Positions 44,341 to 50,354 of a stretch of 50,354 nucleotides of DNA are shown in pieces. Positions within the stretch are counted from its first letter, which is position 1. Each line of letters opens with the position of its first letter. Location: the NCBI RefSeq assembly GCF_020216025.1, contig NZ_JAIWNC010000020.1, positions 1 to 50,354 on the forward strand. The letters run 5' to 3'. This DNA is from Jidongwangia harbinensis. Lineage in GTDB: Bacteria > Actinomycetota > Actinomycetes > Mycobacteriales > Micromonosporaceae. Under the pieces are notes generated by a model. That model ran no database searches, was not told where the DNA came from, and saw only the letters and a program-made list of their open reading frames with translations. Both the position numbers and the translations under genes were made by a program.

Positions 44341-44940
44341 ATGGGCATCATCTCCCGCGGCTTCGGCGGCCGGCGGCGCGAGTCGCGGCCCGAACTGCCG
44401 CCCGGGCAGTACCTCGCACACGACTTCCCGGTGCTCTCCGCCGGGCCGACCCCGCGGGTCCCGCTGGACCGGTGGCAGTTCACCGTGACCACCGAGATCG
44501 GCGCGAAGCAGAGCTGGACCTGGGCCGAGTTCCAGCGGCTGCCGGCCGAGGACGTGACGGTCGACCTGCACTGCGTCACCAAGTGGTCGAAACTGGACAC
44601 CGCCTGGCGCGGCGTCTCGCTGGACACGCTGCTGGCCGACGTGGAGACGTCGGCCGACTACACGCTGGTGCACGCCCACGGCGGCTACACCACCAACGTG
44701 CCGCTGGAGGATCTGCTCGACGGCAAGGCCTGGGTGGCGTACCAGTACGACGGCGAGGACCTGGCGGCCGAACACGGCGGCCCGGCCCGGCTGCTGGTGC
44801 CGCACCTGTACCTCTGGAAGTCGGCCAAGTGGGTGAGCGGCCTCCAGCTGCTGACCGAGGACGAGCCCGGCTTCTGGGAAGAGGCCGGCTACCACAACTA
44901 CGGGGACCCATGGCGCGAGCAGCGGTATCAGGGCGACTGA
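44341..44940 (+). CDS. Sulfite oxidase-like molybdopterin oxidoreductase
   Basis: This 199-residue protein has the sulfite oxidase/YedY core: WTWAEFQRLPAEDVTVDLHCVTKWS, where C78 would bind the molybdenum cofactor, and LLVPHLYLWKSAKWVSGLQLL. It is shorter than YedY and lacks a Tat signal, so it is likely cytosolic. ATG 44341 is the first start consistent with the family. Its 3' end overlaps the flavin reductase gene by 31 bp, and the three genes form an operon that should pass electrons between NAD(P)H, flavin and molybdenum centres. Substrate is unknown. Confidence 0.88.
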   Translation: MGIISRGFGGRRRESRPELPPGQYLAHDFPVLSAGPTPRVPLDRWQFTVTTEIGAKQSWTWAEFQRLPAEDVTVDLHCVTKWSKLDTAWRGVSLDTLLADVETSADYTLVHAHGGYTTNVPLEDLLDGKAWVAYQYDGEDLAAEHGGPARLLVPHLYLWKSAKWVSGLQLLTEDEPGFWEEAGYHNYGDPWREQRYQGD

Positions 44941-45662
44941 CCTGGCGGGTCGCGACGGTCGCCGGGACCCGGTGGGAGACGCCGACGGCCCGGACGCTGG
45001 TGCTGGACGTACCGGACTGGCCCGGGCACCTGCCCGGTCAGCACGTCGACGTGCGACTGACCGCGCCGGACGGGTACCGCGCCCAGCGCAGCTACTCGAT
45101 CGCATCGGCGTGGACCGGCGACGGCCCGGTGGAGCTGACCGTGCAGCGCCTGGACGACGGCGAGGTCTCGCCGTACCTGACCGACGAGGTGACCGACGGC
45201 GACCAGCTGGAGCTGCGCGGGCCGGTCGGCGGCTGGTTCGTCTGGCGGCCGGAGCAGACCGCGCCGGTGCTGCTGGTGGCCGGCGGCTCCGGCCTGGTGC
45301 CGCTGATGGCGATGATCCGGGCCCGCGGCGCGGTGCGCGGCCGGCAGCCGTTCCGGCTGATCTGTTCGGTACGCACCCCGCGGGATCTGCTGTACGCCGA
45401 CGAACTGGCCCGCCGGGTCCGCGACGACCCCGGTCTCGACGTCCGGTACGTCTACACCCGGCAGACCCCGGACGGCTGGCCCGAGCCGGCCAAGCGGATC
45501 AGCGTGGCGACGCTCAACAGCCACGGCTGGCCGCCGGACTTCGGCCCGGACTGTTTCGTCTGCGGGCCGACCAGCTTCGTGGAGACCGCCGCGGACATTC
45601 TCGTCGCGCTCGGGCACGACCCTCGCAAGATCAGGACCGAGCGGTTCGGAGGTACGGCGTGA
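44910..45662 (+). CDS. Ferredoxin-NAD(P)+ reductase-like FAD oxidoreductase
   Basis: This 250-residue protein has the FAD-binding barrel motif AQRSYSIASAW (RxYS), then LLVAGGSGLVPLMAMIRA (NAD(P)-binding), CSVRTPRDLLYADEL, and the C-terminal DCFVCGPTSFVETAADIL. No iron-sulfur domain is fused. ATG 44910 lies within the previous gene, giving translational coupling. It is the probable electron-transfer partner of the sulfite oxidase-like protein. Confidence 0.9.
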   Translation: MARAAVSGRLTWRVATVAGTRWETPTARTLVLDVPDWPGHLPGQHVDVRLTAPDGYRAQRSYSIASAWTGDGPVELTVQRLDDGEVSPYLTDEVTDGDQLELRGPVGGWFVWRPEQTAPVLLVAGGSGLVPLMAMIRARGAVRGRQPFRLICSVRTPRDLLYADELARRVRDDPGLDVRYVYTRQTPDGWPEPAKRISVATLNSHGWPPDFGPDCFVCGPTSFVETAADILVALGHDPRKIRTERFGGTA

Positions 45663-45919
45663 GCATGCTGGACGGCAACGCCCTGGCCGGTGACCTGCGC
45701 GAGGTTTTCGCGGCCGACGTCACCACCGCGCTCTACACGTGCGGTGGCTGCGGCCACGCCGACGTGATCGCGACCCTGCACCTGTGGGGGCCGGCGCCCG
45801 GCCAGGTGGCCCGCTGCCCGCACTGCACGGACGTGGTGCTGCGCCTGGTGCAGACGCCGGACCGGTTGATCCTCGACCTGCGCGGCACGGTGCGCCTGGA
45901 GATCCCGCGGGCCGGCTGA
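45659..45919 (+). CDS. DUF6510 zinc-ribbon-like protein
   Basis: This 86-residue protein has two Cys pairs, CGGC and CPHC, about 32 residues apart, typical of a zinc ribbon, and the family opening LDGNALAGDLREVFAADVTT. Starts GTG 45659 (GTGA overlap with the previous stop) and ATG 45665 are both possible; the overlap favours GTG. It regularly follows this sulfite oxidase-like/reductase pair in actinomycetes, as I recall, but its role is unknown. Confidence 0.82.
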   Translation: MSMLDGNALAGDLREVFAADVTTALYTCGGCGHADVIATLHLWGPAPGQVARCPHCTDVVLRLVQTPDRLILDLRGTVRLEIPRAG

Positions 45920-45932
45920 CCGGCCGGCGGGG

Positions 45933-46331
45933 TCAGTCCCGGAAGGCGCCGCGCAGCCGCTGGGCCAGGCTGATCGGCGGGCGGGCCGGAGCACCGGTGC
46001 GCGGGGGCGGCCCGGCTGCCGGGGGCGCGCCGGGACGGGACCGGCCGATCGGCTGGTCGTAGTCGGCGCCCGCGATCGCCTCGATGATGTCGGCCTCGCC
46101 GAAGTTCTCCGAGCCCGGAATGGACGGCACGAACCCGACCAGGATGCCGTTGCGCATGATCTGCGCCTCGAGCCCCGCGGTGCCGTCGTTGTCCCAGATC
46201 GCCTCGCGCCCGTCCGGCAGCGCCACCCGGATGCCGTACCGGGTGATCCCGGCGTGCGGCAGCTTCACATGGGCGAAGACGTTGCGGGAGCGCAACGTCT
46301 TGACCACCCGGCGAGCGCGTTCCTCATCCAT
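45933..46331 (-). CDS. Conserved actinobacterial protein of unknown function
   Basis: This 132-residue protein has an alpha/beta N-half (ARRVVKTLRSRNVFAHVKLP, then GIRVALPDGREAIWDNDGTAGLEAQIMRNGILVGFVPSIPGS) and a Pro/Gly-rich tail (about 98-120). No signal peptide, TM helix or Cys. ATG 46331 is the first in-frame start. It converges on the DUF6510 gene with 13 bp between. Not recognised beyond being a plausible soluble protein. Confidence 0.7.
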   Translation of the reverse strand: MDEERARRVVKTLRSRNVFAHVKLPHAGITRYGIRVALPDGREAIWDNDGTAGLEAQIMRNGILVGFVPSIPGSENFGEADIIEAIAGADYDQPIGRSRPGAPPAAGPPPRTGAPARPPISLAQRLRGAFRD

Positions 46332-46522
46332 GACATGACGCTAGCCAGCCCGCCTGTGCGCACGCTGAGGGGCGCCTGAACAGACGATGAGAGGAGGACA
46401 TCGACGCATATTACTACGCGGTAACCAGCGTGTCACCGTGTTTCTTTCCCCGTGACCTTGACTTACTCTTCGGTAACCGGAGCGCTTCGGCCCCCATCCC
46501 CCGCGGACCGGAGGCCATCCCG

Positions 46523-47320
46523 ATGAGCAGACGCATCTCCCCCGTCCTCGCCTGCCTCGTCACGTCCACCCTTCTCACCGTCCTCACCGCCACCCCGGCC
46601 GCCGCCGCGTCCGACGTCGACTACCTCGCCCTGGGCGACTCGTACTCGTCCGGCGTCGGCGCGCCCGGCCAGACCGGACTCTGCCTGCGCAGCCCGAACG
46701 GCTACCCGGCGCAGTGGGCGGCCCGGCACGATCCCGCGTCCTTCCGCAGCGTCGCGTGCGGCGGCGCGGAGACCGGCGACGTACGCACGCTCCAGGTGCC
46801 GTACCTGTCGAGCAGCACCGACCTGGTCACCGTCACGGTGGGCGGCAACGACGCCGGCTTCGCCGACACGGTCATCTCCTGCACGCTGGGCAGTGACGCC
46901 TACTGCGCCGGAAAGGTCGCGGCGGCCCGGGCCTACATCACCGGGACGCTCCCCGGTGAGCTGGACCGCACGTACCGGGCGATCCGCGACCGGGCCCCGA
47001 ACGCCGAGGTGGTCGTGCTCGGCTACCCGCGGCTCTTCGACGTGTCCCGGCCCGGTTGCGGCATCGCCGGCATGAGCCTGGCCAAGCGGCGGGCGATCAA
47101 CGCGGGCGCGGACGATCTGGCCGCGGTCACCGCGGACCGGGCGCAGGCGGCGGGCTTCACGTTCGCCGACGTACGGGACGAGTTCGACGGCCACGGCGCC
47201 TGCGGACCCGGCCCGTGGATCAACGGCCTGGTCGTCCTGCCGCCCACCGACTCCTTCCACCCGAACCGGAGCGGCTACACCAGCGGCTACCTGCCGGCCC
47301 TGGAGAACACCCTCGGCTGA
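46523..47320 (+). CDS. Secreted SGNH-family lipase/esterase
   Basis: This 265-residue protein has a signal peptide (about 1-29, ending AAA) and the SGNH blocks GDSYSSG (Ser40), VGGNDAGF (oxyanion Gly and Asn) and PTDSFHPNRSGY (catalytic His). Paired Cys suggest disulfides. It matches Streptomyces-type secreted lipases that hydrolyse ester lipids. ATG 46523 has GGAGG nine bases upstream. The 190-bp upstream region contains TTACTCTTCGGTAA (46463-46476), an imperfect palindrome that could be an operator. Confidence 0.9.
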   Translation: MSRRISPVLACLVTSTLLTVLTATPAAAASDVDYLALGDSYSSGVGAPGQTGLCLRSPNGYPAQWAARHDPASFRSVACGGAETGDVRTLQVPYLSSSTDLVTVTVGGNDAGFADTVISCTLGSDAYCAGKVAAARAYITGTLPGELDRTYRAIRDRAPNAEVVVLGYPRLFDVSRPGCGIAGMSLAKRRAINAGADDLAAVTADRAQAAGFTFADVRDEFDGHGACGPGPWINGLVVLPPTDSFHPNRSGYTSGYLPALENTLG

Positions 47321-48208
47321 ACCGGCCGCCGGGCCTTCTCATCCGTCGATTGCGGACGGCTTCAGCGCCGACAGCATGTCGCGAAGATCGCTGGGGTGAC
47401 ACCGGAGGGCCCGCAGGCGCCGTCTCCCCACGAGACGACGTCCGCGATGTCGAGATGCTCGTCGCCGATGTGAACTCCCACCTCCTCGCACCGGCAATTC
47501 GGGCGCACCGCCCCAGACTTGGCAGAGTCCAGCGGGAGCGGCGCGTGGCAAGCCGCACCGGCCGCGCCTGGTTCGCGCGGCCGGTGCGTGTGGTTTCCGG
47601 GTGCGGCGCGCGCCGCACCTCCACACACCGAGCCCGAGCCGACCGGGCGTGTCGAATTCCGGTGCGCAGCGCACCACCTCGCCACACGCCCTACTCGACG
47701 CGAGGGGGTGTGTCGAGTTGCGGCGCGCAGCGAACCGCCTCGCCACTCGCCGGCACCGGGGCGACGGGGTGTGTCGAGTTGCGGCGCGCAGCGAACCGTT
47801 CTTCCACGCGAAGCGGCCAGAGGCCCTCGGCCCGCCGGAAGGGCCGCTACCGAGCAGCGGTCGATCGACAACGCCGGCGCTTGCGCCAGCTCCAGCCACC
47901 GGAAACATCCGGACCCGCCCACCCCGCGACCGGCCGCGGCACCACCAACTCAGGTCCGCGCAGACGACGTCCCCTCCCCACCGTTTGCACCCCCCCTCAA
48001 TACCCATGCCACCCGTACCAGACATCGACAAAACCGGTTCCGCGCTTGCGCCGCGCCCATTCGCCACGACCGCGCGAACGGCCCGCGCCACCAGCTTCAG
48101 CTCGCCCTGGCTGCCGGGCCGGCCCTCGCCGGCGACCGCATTCCGGACCGGTACGGAGAGATTCCGGTGGGCTCCGGGTGCGGACCACCCGGAGCCCACC
48201 GCTCCCCC
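47321..48208. other. Long non-coding spacer between convergent lipase and EF-Tu genes
   Basis: No gene with a credible start, codon pattern or family match is seen in this 888-bp spacer, although long reading frames exist because of high GC. Its only recognised content is the third 61-bp array (47585-47830). The stretch 47840-48208 shows nothing I can interpret. Confidence 0.6.
47585..47830. repeat. 61-bp tandem repeat array 3
   Basis: Four units share the core GTGTCGAGTTGCGGCGCGCA. The T after the first G of the core falls at 47589, 47650, 47711 and 47772, so the period is exactly 61 bp. The last two units are nearly identical over their first 37 bases. The core differs from arrays 1 and 2 mainly by GTCGAG in place of GCGGAA. 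Confidence 0.88.
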
Positions 48209-48280
48209 TCAGTCGAGCACGGCCGTCACCGTGCCGGCGGCGACCGTCCGGCCGCCCTCCCGGACCGCGAAGCCGAGCCC
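48209..48280 (-). other. Out-of-frame EF-Tu C-terminal tail
   Basis: In the next frame, the minus strand encodes GLGFAVREGGRTVAAGTV followed by TAVLD and a stop at 48209-48211. This is the conserved EF-Tu ending (REGGRTVGxGxV). With one extra G the gene would be 395 codons, close to the usual EF-Tu length. Confidence 0.85.
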
Positions 48281-49395
48281 ACGTCCATCGCGATCTCCTT
48301 GCCCAGGTGCACGGTCAGCTCCACCGTGTCACCCGGCAGCACCATCTCCCGGTCACCCAGGTCGATCGCCCCGGAGACGTCGGTGGTGCGGAAGTAGAAC
48401 TGCGGCCGGTAGTTCGCCACGAACGGCGTGTGCCGGCCGCCCTCCTCCTTCGTGAGGGCGTACATCTGGGCCCGGAACGTCCGGTGCGGAGTGACGCTGC
48501 CCGGCACCGCCACCACCTGCCCGCGCTGCACCTGCTCGCGCTTGATGCCGCGGAGCAGGACGGCGGCGTTGTCGCCGGCCTCGGCGGTCGGCAGCGACTT
48601 GCCGAACGTCTCCAGTCCGGTCGCCACGCTGGCCACGGTGGGGCCGAGACCGACCACCTCGACCGGCTCGCCGACGCGCAGCGTGCCGCGCTCCACCTTG
48701 CCGGTCACCACCGTGCCCCGCCCGCTGATGGTGAGCACGTTCTCGATCGGCATCAGGAACGGCTCGCCCAGTTCGCGGGGCGGCACCGGCACGTAGGCGT
48801 CCACCGCGTCGAGCAGGTCCACCACGGACCGCGTCCACCGCGGGTCGCCCTCCAGCGCCTTGAGCGCGCTGACCCGGACCACCGGCACCTCGTCGCCCGG
48901 GAAGCCGTACTCGGTGAGCAGCTCGCGCACCTCCAGCTCGACCAGGTCCAGCAGCTCGGTGTCGGCCACCGAGTCGCTCTTGTTCAGCGCCACCACCAGG
49001 TACGGCACCCCGACCCGGCGGGCGAGCAGCACGTGCTCCCGGGTCTGCGGCATCGCACCGTCCTGCGCCGAGACCACCAGGATCGCGCCGTCCACCTGCG
49101 CCGCCCCGGTGATCATGTTCTTCACGTAGTCGGCGTGCCCCGGCATGTCGACGTGGGCGTAGTGGCGGTTCGCGGTCTCGTACTCGACGTGGGCGATGTT
49201 GATGGTGATGCCCCGCTGCGCCTCCTCCGGCGCCCGGTCGATGCCCTCGAACGCCACGAACCGGTTGGTTGCCGGGTCGCGGTCGGCGAGGACCTTGGTG
49301 ATCGCGGCGGTCAGGGTCGTCTTGCCGTGGTCGACGTGACCCATCGTGCCGATGTTCAGGTGCGGCTTGGTACGGAGAAACTGGCTCTTCGCCAT
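48226..49395 (-). CDS. tuf: Elongation factor Tu, divergent extra copy with frameshifted C-terminus
   Basis: This 389-residue reading frame has the full EF-Tu GTPase: GHVDHGKT (G1), GITI (switch I), DMPGH (G3) and NKSD (G4). Domains 2 and 3 follow to LGKEIAM. The usual DCPGH is DMPGH here, and other residues depart from the main actinomycete EF-Tu, as in Streptomyces-type extra tuf copies. After IAMDVG the frame runs into SASRSGRAAGRSPPAR and stops at 48226. The expected tail is present one frame away (see 48209-48280), consistent with loss of a single G in a G-run at 48278-48280. It is either a sequencing error or a recently damaged gene. ATG 49395. Confidence 0.85.
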   Translation of the reverse strand: MAKSQFLRTKPHLNIGTMGHVDHGKTTLTAAITKVLADRDPATNRFVAFEGIDRAPEEAQRGITINIAHVEYETANRHYAHVDMPGHADYVKNMITGAAQVDGAILVVSAQDGAMPQTREHVLLARRVGVPYLVVALNKSDSVADTELLDLVELEVRELLTEYGFPGDEVPVVRVSALKALEGDPRWTRSVVDLLDAVDAYVPVPPRELGEPFLMPIENVLTISGRGTVVTGKVERGTLRVGEPVEVVGLGPTVASVATGLETFGKSLPTAEAGDNAAVLLRGIKREQVQRGQVVAVPGSVTPHRTFRAQMYALTKEEGGRHTPFVANYRPQFYFRTTDVSGAIDLGDREMVLPGDTVELTVHLGKEIAMDVGSASRSGRAAGRSPPAR

Positions 49396-49487
49396 CGTTG
49401 ATCAGTCCTCACTGGATGTAAGGCATTACTGGAGGTACGCGCCCGCCTGCCAGAACGGGACGCGCCAGAACCGCGCACGCGGGAGAC

Positions 49488-49522
49488 ACCCTTCCCCCGG
49501 GTTCTGCTGGCTGGGGAAGGGT
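49488..49522. promoter_or_regulatory. Stem-loop in the EF-Tu upstream region
   Basis: ACCCTTCCCC (49488-49497) pairs with GGGGAAGGGT (49513-49522) around a 15-base loop. It is about 95 bp upstream of the EF-Tu start on the minus strand, so it may be a leader structure or attenuator. The 356-bp spacer 49396-49751 contains no other recognised element. Confidence 0.55.
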
Positions 49523-49751
49523 CAGACTCGCGTATCGCACACGGGAGCCACCGGCAGGGCGAACCCTGCGGGCAGCTGCAGACCGGGCGCGAACATGGCG
49601 ATCACGGTAGGCGGTAACGCAGCGACGAGCGACCGAATTCCCGGGCATGCCGGCGGCGATCACCACCGCCGGCTGACGGCTTCCTGACATGGCCCTGCGA
49701 CTCTGGCCGCCCGCTCAGGGACCGTCCAGGCGGCGAACTCAAGGAGGCACC

Positions 49752-50282
49752 GTGCGCCGAATCTGCACTCTGACCGCGGCGGTCGTCCTGGCCGTCACGC
49801 TGCACGCGTGCGAGTCGTCACCGGACGCCGCGGGCGGAGACGGCAGCAAACCGCAGGTGGCCACGCTGACCAGTGCCGGTGCCACGCCGAGCCCGGAACC
49901 GGAGGCGCGGCGGCCTCGCGAGCGGCTGGACATGACCGCCGAGGACGAGGAGGTCCTGTGGGCGCCGTACCACCGGTGCCTGAAGGAGCACGGCTACACC
50001 CAGGCGGACGCCAAGATGGCCGGTTTCCACGGTGGAGAACCGGTCGCCGGCCTGGACGCCGGCAAGGTCAAGAAGTTGAAGGCCTGCGTGGACAGGTTCC
50101 TGCCGTTGCCGCCGTGGGAACTGGACCCGGCCAATCCGGCGGCCGCGGACTTCGATCACGCCGTCACCAGATGCCTGCAGAAGAAAGGCTTCGACATGGC
50201 GGACGACTCGACGGGCAACGTCGCCGAGGTGCTGGACGCCACCAGCGATTGCCGGCTCTCGGTCGCGAAGGACCAGAAGTAG
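49752..50282 (+). CDS. Putative lipoprotein, Cys-rich, unknown function
   Basis: This 176-residue protein has a lipoprotein signal (RRICTLTAAVVLAVTLHAC; Cys at about 20) and a Ser/Pro linker. A domain of about 110 residues follows with four Cys (YHRCLKEHGYTQADAK, LKACVDRFLPLPPWELDP, VTRCLQKKGF, SDCRLSVAK). The repeated C-L-x-x-(H/K)-G pattern recalls small actinomycete lipoproteins found near efflux systems, but the partner genes would lie beyond the window. AAGGAGG before GTG 49752 fixes the start. Confidence 0.78.
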   Translation: MRRICTLTAAVVLAVTLHACESSPDAAGGDGSKPQVATLTSAGATPSPEPEARRPRERLDMTAEDEEVLWAPYHRCLKEHGYTQADAKMAGFHGGEPVAGLDAGKVKKLKACVDRFLPLPPWELDPANPAAADFDHAVTRCLQKKGFDMADDSTGNVAEVLDATSDCRLSVAKDQK

Positions 50283-50354
50283 AGCGGTGGGGGCGGGGGG
50301 GGCGGGCCCGGGGCCCCCCCCCCCGACACGGCCGGGGGTCTTGGCCCACAAAAA
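50283..50354. other. Low-complexity G/C run at the window end
   Basis: Long G and C homopolymers (runs of 8 G and 13 C) and a final AAAAA end the window. This composition is unlike the rest of the sequence and looks like low-quality sequence at a contig edge, although a G/C hairpin terminator after the lipoprotein gene is also possible. Confidence 0.6.

Noticed and set aside
46481..46490. agcgcttc upstream of the lipase gene as a LacI-type site
   Set aside because: Only the central AGCGCT matches; flanks differ.
47339..48199. A 286-residue minus-strand frame in the lipase/EF-Tu spacer
   Set aside because: It mostly translates the 61-bp array, shows no family motif and no ribosome site.

Overview
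This window looks like chromosomal DNA of a high-GC, mycelial-type actinomycete. A Micromonosporaceae/Actinoplanes-like origin is my inference from the gene families, codon bias, GTG starts and GTGA/ATGA stop-start overlaps; no rRNA or tRNA is present to confirm it. About 45 genes are supportable. Most are housekeeping or accessory genes of secreted sugar and protein degradation, iron uptake and regulation.

Layout. 1-0.6 kb: the 3' end of an IS30-type transposase and a 61-bp repeat array. 0.6-9.6 kb: a sugar-utilisation locus. It holds a secreted CBM32/GH16-like/TIM-barrel enzyme, a secreted CBM32-DUF1996 protein, a DUF305-like lipoprotein, a SARP-like regulator and a LacI-family repressor, tied together by five copies of the 14-bp palindrome GGAGAGCGCTTTCC. 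A DUF3800 protein and a VOC protein lie inside it. 9.6-17.5 kb: a ChaA-type antiporter, a small secreted protein, a large subtilisin-like protease, an omega-class glutathionyl-hydroquinone reductase-like enzyme and a divergent MarR/EamA pair. 17.7-25.4 kb: a tightly coupled four-gene operon (SWIM zinc finger fused to DUF5691, MoxR AAA+ ATPase, DUF5682, vWA). This is the best candidate for a poorly described multi-protein system.

25.4-31.3 kb: an SDR, an Sfp/EntD-type phosphopantetheinyl transferase, a Ddn-type F420 protein, and a complete siderophore ABC importer (binding lipoprotein, two FecCD permeases, ATPase) under a DtxR/IdeR-like iron box. 31.4-34.5 kb: a decayed regulator-Nudix gene pair, a DUF5925 AAA+ ATPase, the second 61-bp repeat array, and a double-DUF1540 cysteine-rich protein flanked by two iron-box-like sites. 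34.5-42.1 kb: a GH26-like secreted protein, an IPT/TIG-repeat secreted protein, a gene relic with a 16-bp duplication, a secreted membrane-anchored protein, an aldo/keto reductase, a patatin and a GH5-CBM13 enzyme.

42.3-44.3 kb: a SigE-family ECF sigma factor with two paralogous exported proteins on divergent, near-identical ECF-type promoters. 44.3-46.3 kb: a sulfite-oxidase-like protein, flavin reductase and DUF6510 operon, and a convergent unknown gene. 46.5-50.35 kb: an SGNH lipase, the third 61-bp repeat array, a divergent EF-Tu copy whose last ~37 codons are shifted out of frame, and a lipoprotein gene. The window ends in low-complexity G/C sequence that may be an assembly edge.

Function calls rest on motif recognition by eye; no database search was run.
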